A DNA stretch of 64,000 nt from Parietichytrium sp. I65-24A (lineage: Eukaryota > Sar > Bigyra > Thraustochytrida > Thraustochytriidae). The stretch spans positions 1 to 64,000 of the forward strand of contig BLSF01000043.1 in the NCBI GenBank assembly GCA_012862575.1, written 5' to 3'. The position numbers were made by a program, and so were the translations under genes. This document shows positions 1 to 9,985 of this stretch, in pieces. A model generated the notes under the pieces. The model made no database searches. It was not told the DNA's origin and worked only from the letters and a program-made list of their open reading frames with translations. Position 1 is the first letter of the stretch; every line of letters begins with the position of its first letter.

Positions 1-256
1 TGGCAAGCGTTAGGGACCATCAAAAATGTGGCAGAAGCACTTGTGTCGCTGACGAAGTGTTGCAATGGACAAGACTTCAAACAAAAATACGCCTGGGCGG
101 TCGACAGAGCGGCATGCCTTCCAGACTTAGGAACCGGCACAATAACAGCCCCTGAGAGGCAATTTTTCGTTCGTATCTCAAGAACCACAGAAACGCAAAA
201 CGCCCAACAAGAGCAAGGTCTCCAACAGAGCAAGAGCAAGAACGACACAATGAGTT

Positions 257-564
257 GGGGGACTAATTCCTTGTTCTCTGAGATTCCTTGTTCGTTGAAG
301 TCTGCCATCAGATACCGGTATAAGTCTTACATAGCAAATGCAATACCAAAGGGGGCTAGTACCCCCGGGTCAGAAGTGCGTGCTTAGAGAGATAGTGGAA
401 GAAGAGATGATAAGAAGGGTTAGTAGTTGGAGTAGCCGACTAGCGAGCTAGAGCTGTTTGTGTTGCATTTGCTAAGTAATGTCAGACTCCAAGGAACAAG
501 GAAGCTCAGAGAACAAAGAACCAAAGAGAACAAGGAACTGAACTGAACAAGGAATTAGTCCCCC
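257..564. mobile_element. MITE-like foldback element with long inverted arms
   Basis: The first 20 bases (257-276) are the exact reverse complement of the last 20 (545-564). Inside these tips the similarity continues imperfectly: 257-343 pairs with 463-564, including matching 12-base blocks at 332-343 and 463-474, with an insertion of about 30 bases in the right arm. The centre holds no convincing gene. A ~308 bp palindromic unit like this is the usual form of a miniature inverted-repeat (foldback) transposon. I see no clear target-site duplication, so the exact ends are uncertain. Confidence 0.6.
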
Positions 565-1152
565 GAACCATCTGCGCCAATTTCATTGCTCCAAAGACCT
601 CCGAAGTCTCCAAAGACTATTTCGTCGCAAACAGACTTGAAATCGTCACCCATCACCACGCTGCCGAGAAGGCACTTCTCCGTCCGAAGGAATGTGCGGA
701 CAATGTGTACGAGGACTTGCGCATGACCTAGCAGGGTAAACGATTTGGCCAGGGCATGCTGCTGGAGCTTGGCAGCTTCGTCCGGAAAAAGATTGCTGGC
801 TGGTCTCCGTGTCTTCCAGAGCTCAAGTTGTTTAATCGCGCTGCGGCGGAGGAGGAAGGTTGCTTGCTTGCTCCACTACTAAGAAATGACGTGGAGCTCC
901 CGCTGAATCCCTGCAGTAAAGAGCCGAGTTTGTTGCTGTTTGACTTGCGCAATGAGTCCAACAAACCTCACCTAAAGCGGTCGTAAGCTCTGGGGAGCCA
1001 CGGCTTGCCCATTTTGTGTAGGCGCTGAAAAGCAGTGTGCGGGAGTGTATCACGAAGAATGGGAGCGCATATCGCCGGCGCTCCAGCCAAGTGATGCAAT
1101 TGGTGCGCTGTATTTGCTGCCTTGGAGGACGTGCTCGCATCTCTGTTGCTAA
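565..1152 (+). pseudogene. Decayed protein-coding relic of unknown family
   Basis: Reading from 567 in one frame gives a protein-like sequence (ending ...NVYEDLRMT) to an in-frame TAG at 729-731. The same frame then stays open to 986 (ATG at 756, 76 residues). A second protein-like stretch follows in another frame from 976 to a TAA at 1150-1152, with a CPFC...C cysteine pattern and the string HEEWERISPALQPSDAIGALY. One premature stop plus one frameshift would explain the break. I do not recognise the family. It begins right at the right end of the foldback element, so insertion may have disrupted it. Chance ORFs cannot be excluded. Confidence 0.35.
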
Positions 1153-1352
1153 GGCCAAGATGATGTTGCATATCTTGCGCAGACTTCACGAATGGAGTGG
1201 CAAAACAGTAGAACGGCAAGAGAACGTAAGGCTGCTGCACTGTAGTAAAGAGAAAATTTGGACATGACGGGCGCCGAGCGCATTTTGCAGAAGATTTGGA
1301 TATATATATAAGCATACATTTCCGCATTCCTTTATAATTTTTGCATACGAAT

Positions 1353-4300
1353 TTACTCGCGGTTATGATTTCTGAGCCAACTTGCAAAGTCCTCCTCGCC
1401 GTCATCGTTTGAGGCAGGCGATCCACCACTCGTAGCAGCTAGAGCTGCAAGCAGCTCCAAAAGTCCAGGCAGCTTCGCCTCAGGCATCTCAGCGATCTCG
1501 TCCTGAAGATCATCCAGGTCTTTAGTCTCGCCAGTCTCCTCAAACGAGCCGTAGGCTTCGTAAAACTGCGGCACCATAGCTGCACCGCGGTGGCCATCCA
1601 TATACATCCATATAGTTGGGAGGTCTGTCTGTGGATTTTGCAGTGCCCCAATGATAGTAAATTTCTTCCCGCTTCCTCGGACTTGAAGAACCGTTCCCGA
1701 AGTGTATCCACAGAGTCGCGTGCAAACCTGAGGCGATGTGTCGAACTTGCGCATTGTTGCATTCGACATCCCACACGGAAACTCGTACGAGAGCCGAAGT
1801 GCCATCCTGGACAGGACTTCATCCGTGGGCCGCGGGAATGGTTCAATGTCGGACTTAACTGGGTATATAGTTTTGTGGTTCCCTGTTCGAATCAACAGAG
1901 TAGGGCCTCCTTTCTTGGCAGGACCAACGTAAGGTGGCAGATCCTCGTATGTTCTGGGCAATATAGTGGCCCCAGGGTCTCCGGCCTCTTGAAACCAAAG
2001 ACGTGGCACTTCACTTTCGTAAAGAGACACGCCAATAGCATGGAAAATTCTCTGCCTGGGACCAGCTGTAAGGGTCACCTCGTCACCGGATTTGAGGCCC
2101 GGGTGAAATTTGTCAATGATTTCAGGCCGCACATCAAATTTGCCAGGCCGAGCCATGTTGCCGATCGGATATTCAAAGTCCTCCTTCAGTCGGGTCGCGA
2201 GCTCTTCAAGACCCTCATTGTCTATACCATCGTCGGAGTGACAATCCACGTCGTCATAGCTATGCTCTCTGACATTCTGCCTCCCGGCCTTCTGAAGTCT
2301 AGTTCCCGGAAAGAACGGGCCTGCACCATGACAGCCCATCTTCTGAGGGAGGAAGAACGGCTTCACCACATCCCCGTCGTTCCGTAGGCCAATGAATACG
2401 GCTTGCGTACCTTTGACATTGCAGGTATCCCCTTGCAGTAGCCCACAAAACCCTTGTGTCACCTCTGGTCGAACATCGAACTTTGTCCAATGCACAGCGT
2501 TGAACCCCAGTGGAAAACCAAACGTGCATCGAAGCTCAGACACGTGCATATTTGCTGCTGACGGCATCGGCGCAAACTCGCCCAGTTCGGCCATACATGC
2601 CTCGTTTCTCGTAATGCCATGATCTGCGGGAGAGGCAAATTGAAGGTCAAACTTTCCTTGCGCCCCAACTCGGTAGGTATTGCTAAAGCCCGAGGCGTAC
2701 CAGTAGACGCGAGCCCATCCATTGCTCTTCGGAGGGTCAAATGCCCTTGGGTTGCCTCGCCAGCCAGCAGGTGGTGAGCTGCATCCATACAACTTGCCGC
2801 TCATATCACGCCAGTTCAGAACTATTCCAGGGCCCATAAAGTCGTGCTGTTTTGGGCGAGACTCCTTGTCATACACCCAACCCTGACTGTCTCTTACAAC
2901 GATGTCGTCAGGCCAGAGGTAGTCCGCGCTGGCATGAAGCCCGTCCAGAGTCTTGGTTCGCCATTCTCGAAAAGCAGTGAGCTGTCGAAATTCTTTGAGC
3001 TTCAACACATCTCTTGTTTCCTCCATAGAGAGCTTGAGGACATCCTGAGCTCCATACTCGAGCCTGACGAGCTCTGAGGTATTAATGTTGAGGGCTTCGA
3101 ATTCCAGCTCAACCACATAGCATGGGCTCAGATGAGTTGCGATGTGTGTAGCGAACGCGCGCTCCACCTCCTCGTCCGTCCACTGACCCATACTCTTGAG
3201 GTCGTTGCCACGGACCTTGTTCAAATCTTCCACTGTTTGAATTCCAGCGCTGATGAGTCCAGGAAGCCGATGCAAAAGGCGCCTTCCGCGCAAATAGTTG
3301 GCCAAGCCTTCCGCTTCGGGTGGGATTTTGGATGAGCCAAGCACCTCAAAGTCATCTGGAAGAGCGTCGCGGCAGTCAAACTCGGAGTGCATACGAGCGA
3401 AAACACTCAGCCGTTCAAACTCTTCTTCGATTGCAGCGTAAGCAGGTGGATCGGACTTGTCTGCTTCAGAATCCACGAAGAACGCTTGTAGGCTCTTCTG
3501 CTTTCGTCGCAATGAGAGAATGCTGGGAAATCGTCCTTGCAAAGCTTTGTTCCACTCCTCGGCCATCTCTTCTTGAGTTCGCTTGCGACGGTTTTGTGCA
3601 GCCTTGTCCATATACCATCTGGTGAACACAAGAAGTGTGTGGTTCCAAAAGTCTTTGCCGAATTTCATCTCAAACAAGCGTAGCATAGATTCGAGCGGCC
3701 CTCGCAGACGCGGGTCCTCGCTGTTGAAGAGGATGAGAAAGGTGTTGATCGCGCCAAGGTCCGCCAGCTTGGTCAGCATTTCCGCGACATGCTCACTGTC
3801 GCGCCCCTTTGAGTCGTTGAGCCCTGGGGTGTCAATTATAACAACCGGCCCATCATCAGCCCTCCCGAACCATGTCGTGAAGTACATGTTCGTCTGCACC
3901 GTAACAGACTCGACCGAGCAGTTCACTTTGAAAACGGCATTCTCCGAGCCAAGGCCAGCAAGTTTGCTGCAAATCAGACTTTTCCCGACTCCAGTTTCTC
4001 CGAGCACAGCCACTACAGTGATTGGCTTCGCACCAGTGAGTTTGCGAAGCATTTGTACCCAGCCAAGTGCTCCAAAGGTGGTAGAGCTCTGGAAGACGTA
4101 CTTCTCCTCAGCCCCTTCAGAGTTTTTAACCTCAAGGAACCATCGCCCTGGGTTTGAGACTTGCGCCTCGTGGTCTACATCAAAGTTTAGAATGTCTGTG
4201 ATCCTACTCAAAAGTATGGTAGTATTGGAACCTTTGGTCCCAATTCTTGAATAGCGCTTGGATCCGTACAGACGAAGGAAAATGCCATTCTTGTCCGCGC

Positions 4301-4427
4301 GCAAAAGTCCCAAGGAGCTTCTGGACATAGACACTCGCTTGTGCAGCGACGCCACAATCGACTTGCGACGAGTCTGAGGACTCTGCACCACCTTCACCTC
4401 CTTCTCGATCTTGTGCTCCAGCTCCAT
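1353..4427 (-). CDS. PH-like + AIG1/GIMAP-type GTPase with three C-terminal repeats
   Basis: Protein of 1024 aa, ATG start at 4427. Residues ~45-130 look like a PH domain, including a conserved W123 near its C-terminal helix. A P-loop GTPase follows: G1 GETGVGKS (143-150), G3 DTPG (199-202), and a G4-like FTRW (268-271) that lacks the usual Asp of TRxD/NKxD. This resembles AIG1/GIMAP GTPases, which act on membranes in immunity and trafficking. A helical SAM-like stretch lies at ~370-430. The C-terminal third has three related ~90-residue units, each opening with F-P/Y-x-G followed by KFDxxPEV/I and a Gly-rich turn; I do not recognise this repeat. An acidic tail ends the protein. Single exon. 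The GTPase call is strong; the cellular role is inferred only. Confidence 0.8.
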   Translation of the reverse strand: MELEHKIEKEVKVVQSPQTRRKSIVASLHKRVSMSRSSLGLLRADKNGIFLRLYGSKRYSRIGTKGSNTTILLSRITDILNFDVDHEAQVSNPGRWFLEVKNSEGAEEKYVFQSSTTFGALGWVQMLRKLTGAKPITVVAVLGETGVGKSLICSKLAGLGSENAVFKVNCSVESVTVQTNMYFTTWFGRADDGPVVIIDTPGLNDSKGRDSEHVAEMLTKLADLGAINTFLILFNSEDPRLRGPLESMLRLFEMKFGKDFWNHTLLVFTRWYMDKAAQNRRKRTQEEMAEEWNKALQGRFPSILSLRRKQKSLQAFFVDSEADKSDPPAYAAIEEEFERLSVFARMHSEFDCRDALPDDFEVLGSSKIPPEAEGLANYLRGRRLLHRLPGLISAGIQTVEDLNKVRGNDLKSMGQWTDEEVERAFATHIATHLSPCYVVELEFEALNINTSELVRLEYGAQDVLKLSMEETRDVLKLKEFRQLTAFREWRTKTLDGLHASADYLWPDDIVVRDSQGWVYDKESRPKQHDFMGPGIVLNWRDMSGKLYGCSSPPAGWRGNPRAFDPPKSNGWARVYWYASGFSNTYRVGAQGKFDLQFASPADHGITRNEACMAELGEFAPMPSAANMHVSELRCTFGFPLGFNAVHWTKFDVRPEVTQGFCGLLQGDTCNVKGTQAVFIGLRNDGDVVKPFFLPQKMGCHGAGPFFPGTRLQKAGRQNVREHSYDDVDCHSDDGIDNEGLEELATRLKEDFEYPIGNMARPGKFDVRPEIIDKFHPGLKSGDEVTLTAGPRQRIFHAIGVSLYESEVPRLWFQEAGDPGATILPRTYEDLPPYVGPAKKGGPTLLIRTGNHKTIYPVKSDIEPFPRPTDEVLSRMALRLSYEFPCGMSNATMRKFDTSPQVCTRLCGYTSGTVLQVRGSGKKFTIIGALQNPQTDLPTIWMYMDGHRGAAMVPQFYEAYGSFEETGETKDLDDLQDEIAEMPEAKLPGLLELLAALAATSGGSPASNDDGEEDFASWLRNHNRE

Positions 4428-4632
4428 TTCAATTGCTGCGATCGCCTCTTTTTTTTTTCAACCTGATTGACGAATGATGTCTTGTCTCTTCCTGTGTTTC
4501 AGCTTTCCCTTTTTGGGGTCTGCTGCCCGTCCTCATTTCAAGCTCGCAAATACGCTTTTATGAAGCCTGCATAATTTTGTATGGGCCCAATCCAAAATCA
4601 GCAATATGCATAGGTAGAAACGAGGTTTTTAT

Positions 4633-5130
4633 TTGACCTCCTCCACGCTGACAAAGCCGTGTGCACAGGCATATATACGAAAGACCCGATGCGGTCGAGG
4701 GTCAGCTTGGCGTGGGCGAGGGTGCGAAGAGTGGCTGCAAGAGTTGGACAGACCTACTGGTGCTTGCAATTTCACAGAGTATGCACAATTTCGGATGTCT
4801 ATGGCTCGACTCCAAAAGCAGCTTTTCGGATAGATGGAAACAAGCCGCGACCTACGGAACCGTGTGCGCATCAGTGTATACACTAAAGACCAGCTTGACG
4901 TGAGCGAGGCTGTGAAGACCAACTTGGCGCGGGCGAGGGTGCGAAGAGTGGCTGCGAGAGTTGGACAGACCTACTGGTGCTTGCGATGTTTCTATCTGTC
5001 GAGCATGCACAATTTCGGATGCCTATGGCTCGACTCCAACAGCACTATTCGTGTAGATGGAACAAGCCGCGACCTACGGAACCGTGTACGCACCAGTGTG
5101 TACAGAAAAGACCAGCGCAACGTGGGCAAA
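4633..5130. repeat. Tandem repeat, ~217 bp unit, about 2.3 copies
   Basis: A block beginning CGTGGGCGAGGGTGCGAAGA at 4711 recurs at 4928 with one mismatch near its start and matches for most of the following ~190 bases, giving a period of 217 bp. Partial copies flank the two: the segment ending in AAAGACC occurs near 4684, 4890 and 5110. No protein family is apparent. Confidence 0.75.
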
Positions 5131-5224
5131 GGTGGAAACCCATCGGCGCTTGCGTTGGTTCTATCATGTCGCATCAGTCCTCACATGAGTTCCGCGGTCA
5201 ACAGGACTCGCCTCCTCTTACCGT

Positions 5225-5530
5225 GTGAGTGAAATTTTTGTTTGTGAGGAAGGCTCGTTCTCCTCACAAGTTATTTGTTGGCACTCTAGTCGGAATTGTG
5301 AGGAAGTCGATTTCTCCTCCGAAAACATCTGTGAGAAGAATAGGCTTCACCCACAACACATCTGTGAGGAAGTCAATCTCTCCTCAGAAAACATCTGTGA
5401 GGAGAAAAGGCTTTCCTCACAAATACGTTGTGAGGAAGGAAAGTTCCCCTCAGAAGACACATGTGAGGAGAAAGGTTCTCCTCACAACATATCTGTGAGG
5501 AGGTCAAATTCTCCTCAGAATATATTTTCG
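5225..5530. repeat. Degenerate minisatellite of TGAGGAG/CTCCTCA hairpins
   Basis: About eight units of roughly 35-40 bp alternate TGTGAGGA(A/G) and its complement (T)CCTCA. One unit at 5462-5486 is an exact hairpin: 11-base arms TGTGAGGAGAA / TTCTCCTCACA around a 3-base loop. All three forward frames stay largely open, and neither long ORF begins with ATG, so coding is unlikely. Confidence 0.75.
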
Positions 5531-5754
5531 AAGAGAACGCAACCCCCCAAGCGCCTTCCTCCTCACAGGCCATCGCAGATCCCCCGTGAGGAGGATGGAC
5601 GAGAGCAACCTTTGGTCTCCTCATACGACAATGAAAGTCGTCTTTACGTGGTGTGCAGCAAGGAGATTCCGGGGTACTATCAGGTGCATGAAACGACTTT
5701 ACTCTCCTCAAGAAGATTAGATGTGTGCCGCGGCAACGAGCAAAATGTTTGTAG

Positions 5755-5889
5755 TTCACACGGCGCAGAGAGCAGCGAAGGGCGGAGGAAGTCGGCTTTT
5801 CATTCGTCTGGTTGGATCATGGTTGTGCACGAACGGAAGTCGGTGTCGCACCCACTCCAAAACACCAGAAACTGGATCGGAAGGAACAA
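5755..5889 (+). repeat. Dispersed 135-bp element, copy A (upstream of HECT gene)
   Basis: This stretch matches the reverse complement of 12472-12606 at roughly 90% by eye, with two single-base indels. It ends 244 bp before the HECT gene ATG. Copy B lies in the same orientation relative to its own gene and 245 bp before that ATG. Similarity stops at both edges, so this is a discrete unit: a shared regulatory segment, a small mobile element, or the end of a larger one. Confidence 0.7.
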
Positions 5890-6133
5890 CTAAACACTCA
5901 CCACAGAGAGTCGTGCCTCTTCCAGTGGCTATGCTCCATTGACGCTCGGAAGAAATAACCATCTTTATGTATTTCTGTCTCCCGTGCTCATCGGTTTGGC
6001 CACATTGCTGAGGCGGAGAAATCTAGCGCTTGGATAAATCAGCAAAGGGTTTGCAGACTCATTCAACCTTGGCTAGCCCCAGCCTTTGGCAAGGCACGAG
6101 CTTGAGACAGGACGGGCGGGAAAGACGGGAAGG

Positions 6134-9100
6134 ATGTCGCGGGATGACCGAGGCGGGCTCGGGGTCAGAGATGAAGCGCGGGAGCGAAGAAGGCTGATGA
6201 GCATAAACTTTTTTGCGCCGATGCAGCCCAGACGAAGACCCTCAAACAGGGAAGCCACAGAGAACCCTTCAGAGCTGAGCGAAGACACACAGATGTGGAA
6301 CAGCGATGCCTGGACTGCTCTCGAGACGACTTGGAAGCTTCCCAAGGGGTTTGCTCTCACAACAAGCGTCACGAGCTCCGGGGACAGCAGCGGAGACAAG
6401 CGCTCAAGCGGCTTTGCTGCGCTGAGGCGTTCCCTTCAAAGAAGTCAAAGGAGCTCTAAGCGTTCTGCTGCAAAGGGGCCGGAGTTAACCTTTCTCGACA
6501 CTGTGGACGATGACTTCTTTGCTGGAAAGCTTGTCGATTTTCATGTTGCTGTTGGCCATTGTATTTTCTTAACCTCGGACGGCCGCATCTGGGACTCATT
6601 CGACAATCTCCTTCCGAAGTTGATGAAGTTGAATTTGCACGGTGGCGATATTGCAGTGCAGGTTCGATGCGGGGAACGCCACAGCGCTGTTCTGACCCGC
6701 CAGGGGTCGATTTTTGTGTCGCCTGATCGTGAGTCGCCTTTTGTTGCTCTCGTCAATCCAAAAAATGAACCCGCGGTGCAGATAGCTTGCACCGCATCCT
6801 CCACCACCATACTTGGATACAGTGGTCGGGTTTTCGTCCATGGAAAGGGGCCAAACGGTGAGCTTGGGCTCGGCGACAACGAGACGAGCATAGATGGCAT
6901 CTACACAAGGCAGCTTGGCGGGCAATTAAAAAATGTTGCAGTGAAGTCAATCTCTGCGAGTGCAACACATTGCTTGGCCGTTTCGGCTCGGGGCAATCTT
7001 TATGGCTGGGGATGCAACGCTTGCAAGCAGATCACTCAACAAAAGCTCAAGTCTGTGAGCTGGCCCATCGCTATCCGCACCCCATCTGATGACGGCGCAA
7101 AGCTTGCCGTAGTGCAGGCTTCAGCTCATCACGAGTCCAGCATTTTCCTCTGTGCAGACGGACAGATTGGTCAAATAACAGGTGGATATATGGAGCTTGG
7201 CCAAGCTCGCCCCTCTGAAACAAACCTTCAACACCAAATTGTGCAAGTTTTGGAACATGAAAGGAGACTCTACATCCTGTGTTCAAATGGGCACGTCTTC
7301 AGCTCGGTGAAGGGCGGCAAATTTCAACACCTGGCTGGCAAAACGTCAAAGGTTTTGCGTATAGCAGCTACTCCTGGGCGACTCCTCCTACTGAGCTCGA
7401 GACATGCCGAGGCTGAGGCAGGTGAAATTTCTTTCATCCGATTCGCCATGTCTGAGCCACCAGTATTTCGCTGCTCAGGCTCTGAGCTTTTGAAAAGGAT
7501 CGACTTTTGCTCGGCAAATCCAACAGACAAGGAGGAACTCGAGGATTTAACTCGCACCGTGGCTCGCCTCTACGGCGACTCATACATATTCATGCACACC
7601 TTCGCACGCGAAGGCATCTCGGAAATTTCTGGAAGTAAGCTCAGTCTCCAGACATGCACGTCAGTACTCCAAGCGTTCTGGAAGGACATATCTGTACGGT
7701 ACCGGGACAAGCTTTCCAGCTCGATCAAGGAAATGCTCGCGTCTTTAGCAACGTTCGCAAAACATTGCATTACGGATGACCAGCTATTTACATACTTTGG
7801 GATCCTGTGCACCCCTTTAGTTCAAATTTCCTCTGGTCGTAACCTCATGAGTTTTGTGTTGAGTTTAAAGCAGCTGCCGAACGAACAGCACAGCAAGCTG
7901 TTTGAGTGGATCGCGAAAGAAGTGGACGGCAACATAATGGTTGAGACCATCCTCCCAACGCTAAAGTTTGTTTTTGAGTCGCATGCAGTCGGCAATGGAC
8001 TCATGCATGGACAAGAATCTCTTGCAGTTGTGTGTAAAATGCTGCGCTGGCTCAGCAAGATCAATGCGATGCGCGCCAAACGAGTCCTCTTCGGAGACTG
8101 CAAAGTAGGATTTGAATCCATTCCACCTGCGATGTTTGGCTCAGATATACTTTTGAACAGAGACGTTTCGGAGGTCTTGCAAGACTTCCAACTATGGCAA
8201 CAAGCACAGACAAAGCGCGGCAAGGAGTTCTCTTTGTTTGACTACCCAGAGCTTTTGTCAGCCGACACCAAAGCCAAGTTGCTGCAAATCGAAAGTAACG
8301 ATCTAAAGCGACGCCGATGGCAGCAGGAGGCTCAAAGCGGCATGGGGATTCCATTCGCGGAGGAGCCAATATTTCGCCTTAAAGTCAGAAGGGGAACCCT
8401 TTTGCTTGACGCCATGGAGACTCTTTGCAAGTCCGTCCCGGCAAAGTTGCGGCTTCCGATGGTGGTGGAGTTTGAAGGAGAAGAGGGACTTGATGCAGGT
8501 GGCGTGCGGAAGGAATTTTTCCAGCTTCTCTCCGCGTCCCTGCTTCATCCAAGCCAAGGTTTATTCACGCAACGAGAGGACGGCAAACTGTGGTTTTGCG
8601 ACGACACCAACACTGCACAAGAGTACTTTCTGGTTGGACAGGTAATCGCGCTTGCTCTTTTCAACAACACCCTTCTTGATGTGGATTTTCCGTTGACTGT
8701 GTACCGATACTTGCTTGGTAAAATGAATGACAGGACCATGGAACCGGTTGAACTCCTTGCCGAGCTTGATTTTTCTCTGGCAAAGTCCATGGCGCATCTG
8801 CTCCAGTACGATGGCGATGACCTTGAAGATGCCTTTGGATTCACCTTCGAAGCGGGAAGTGAGGAGCTTAAGCCCGGTGGCGCTGACATACCGGTCACTC
8901 AGCAAAATAAAGCGGAATTCGTCCATCTCTTTGCACAGCACAGGCTGCGCGCATGCACTCAAGGCTCTCTGGACAAGCTGTTTGAGGGTTTCAGCACGGT
9001 CATTGACCCAAATTTTGCTGCTCTCCGACTCTTTTCGCCCCCTGAGCTGGAGCTGGCGATTACTGGAAGCCAAGGATTGGATGTACAGTTCTTGAAAGAC

Positions 9101-9403
9101 TCTGCCGAGTACGAAGGCGGGTATTCCAAAAGTCATCCGACCGTCAAGGCGTTCTGGCACGTCCTCGAGCGCTGGACTCCAGACTTACATCAAGACTTTT
9201 TGCGCTTTGTAACAGGTGCTCCGAGACTTCCCGTGGGGGGCATTCGTCTGATCATTCAACGAAGCGGGGGAGATCAGGAGTACCTCCCGTCGGCCTCTAC
9301 TTGCTTCAACGTCCTACTCTTACCCGACTATGGCAACGAAACGGACCTGGAAGCTAAACTACGCTTCGCAATCAGTAACACCCAAGGCTTTCACCTAAAA
9401 TAA
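6134..9403 (+). CDS. RCC1-like/HECT-domain E3 ubiquitin ligase (HERC-like)
   Basis: Protein of 1089 aa from the first ATG (6134); the reading frame extends to a TTG at 6086, which I do not use. Residues ~120-430 contain degenerate RCC1-type repeats (for example FVHGKGPNGELGLGDN, then LYGWGCNA). A helical linker follows. Residues ~745-1089 form a complete HECT domain: VEFEGEEGLDAGGVRKEFF near its start, and the catalytic STCFNVLLLPDY with Cys1057 at nt 9302-9304. HECT ligases take ubiquitin from E2 onto this Cys and pass it to a substrate. The layout resembles small HERC or UBE3A-type enzymes. Single exon; convergent with the TIR gene; carries the dispersed 135-bp element upstream. The substrate is unknown. 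Confidence 0.93.
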   Translation: MSRDDRGGLGVRDEARERRRLMSINFFAPMQPRRRPSNREATENPSELSEDTQMWNSDAWTALETTWKLPKGFALTTSVTSSGDSSGDKRSSGFAALRRSLQRSQRSSKRSAAKGPELTFLDTVDDDFFAGKLVDFHVAVGHCIFLTSDGRIWDSFDNLLPKLMKLNLHGGDIAVQVRCGERHSAVLTRQGSIFVSPDRESPFVALVNPKNEPAVQIACTASSTTILGYSGRVFVHGKGPNGELGLGDNETSIDGIYTRQLGGQLKNVAVKSISASATHCLAVSARGNLYGWGCNACKQITQQKLKSVSWPIAIRTPSDDGAKLAVVQASAHHESSIFLCADGQIGQITGGYMELGQARPSETNLQHQIVQVLEHERRLYILCSNGHVFSSVKGGKFQHLAGKTSKVLRIAATPGRLLLLSSRHAEAEAGEISFIRFAMSEPPVFRCSGSELLKRIDFCSANPTDKEELEDLTRTVARLYGDSYIFMHTFAREGISEISGSKLSLQTCTSVLQAFWKDISVRYRDKLSSSIKEMLASLATFAKHCITDDQLFTYFGILCTPLVQISSGRNLMSFVLSLKQLPNEQHSKLFEWIAKEVDGNIMVETILPTLKFVFESHAVGNGLMHGQESLAVVCKMLRWLSKINAMRAKRVLFGDCKVGFESIPPAMFGSDILLNRDVSEVLQDFQLWQQAQTKRGKEFSLFDYPELLSADTKAKLLQIESNDLKRRRWQQEAQSGMGIPFAEEPIFRLKVRRGTLLLDAMETLCKSVPAKLRLPMVVEFEGEEGLDAGGVRKEFFQLLSASLLHPSQGLFTQREDGKLWFCDDTNTAQEYFLVGQVIALALFNNTLLDVDFPLTVYRYLLGKMNDRTMEPVELLAELDFSLAKSMAHLLQYDGDDLEDAFGFTFEAGSEELKPGGADIPVTQQNKAEFVHLFAQHRLRACTQGSLDKLFEGFSTVIDPNFAALRLFSPPELELAITGSQGLDVQFLKDSAEYEGGYSKSHPTVKAFWHVLERWTPDLHQDFLRFVTGAPRLPVGGIRLIIQRSGGDQEYLPSASTCFNVLLLPDYGNETDLEAKLRFAISNTQGFHLK

Positions 9404-9985
9404 GTTTACTATCAGTGAGTCTCTCAAAATTTTTAATGTCAACTCTTAAAAAGCCCTTTCCCCACTCTGGCTAGCAGAGTTTCGAAGGAGATCTTGCAAA
9501 CAACGAAACAGAAAAAAACGGTGCGGGAGACATTCGAACAGCTGCTCTCTCCAGGATCTTCGAATATTCGGTTGAGCTCGATGCTCATATCTCCAACGCC
9601 AAAAAAAAAAAGTCAATTTACGGGACATTTTGTTTTTGCTATTAAAACTGTCGGGGAGTGAATGCTTCCACCCGGGCCGAAAGTACGCCCGCAAGATGAG
9701 ATTTTGTTTGCAGCAAGCGCCTTTTGTCTGCGGCTGAGTGAGTGAGGGAAGGAGCAAGGCAGTCTGACAGTTGAAGAGCAAGGGGACAGCAATGGTCGGC
9801 AAAATTTACTTGAGTTGATGGCCACTGTGTTTGATACAGAGGTGAAATTCTAATGTCGCAAACGAAACTCGAATAATTTTCACGAGACTAGCGATTTCCT
9901 CGTCTGAAAGCTTAGTCAAATTCGCAATCATTGTGTCAAACTCACACATTCTTCTTGAGTAGAAATCCTAACTTTAAAAAAAAAG
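9404..9985. other. Intergenic between convergent genes; nothing recognised
   Basis: The 582 bp hold the 3' flanks of the HECT and TIR genes. A/T-rich runs are present (an A11 run near 9602, A9 near 9976), but no gene or structured element is recognised. Confidence 0.6.

Larger units (their letters stand above)
4428..6133. other. Intergenic region filled by repeats, between divergent genes
   Basis: No convincing ATG-initiated gene is seen. The stretch holds a ~217 bp tandem repeat (4633-5130), a hairpin-forming minisatellite (5225-5530) and one copy of a dispersed element (5755-5889). ORFs here are open in several frames because the repeats lack stops, not because they look coding. It must contain the promoters of the GTPase gene (leftward) and the HECT gene (rightward). 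Confidence 0.6.

Noticed and set aside
28-387. 119-codon plus-strand frame at the window start
   Set aside because: It begins with GTG, not ATG, has no family resemblance, and its second part is the left arm of the foldback element.
5225-5893. 222-codon plus-strand frame rich in CEE/SSE repeats
   Set aside because: It starts with GTG, and the open frame is a by-product of the minisatellite, which is also open in other frames.
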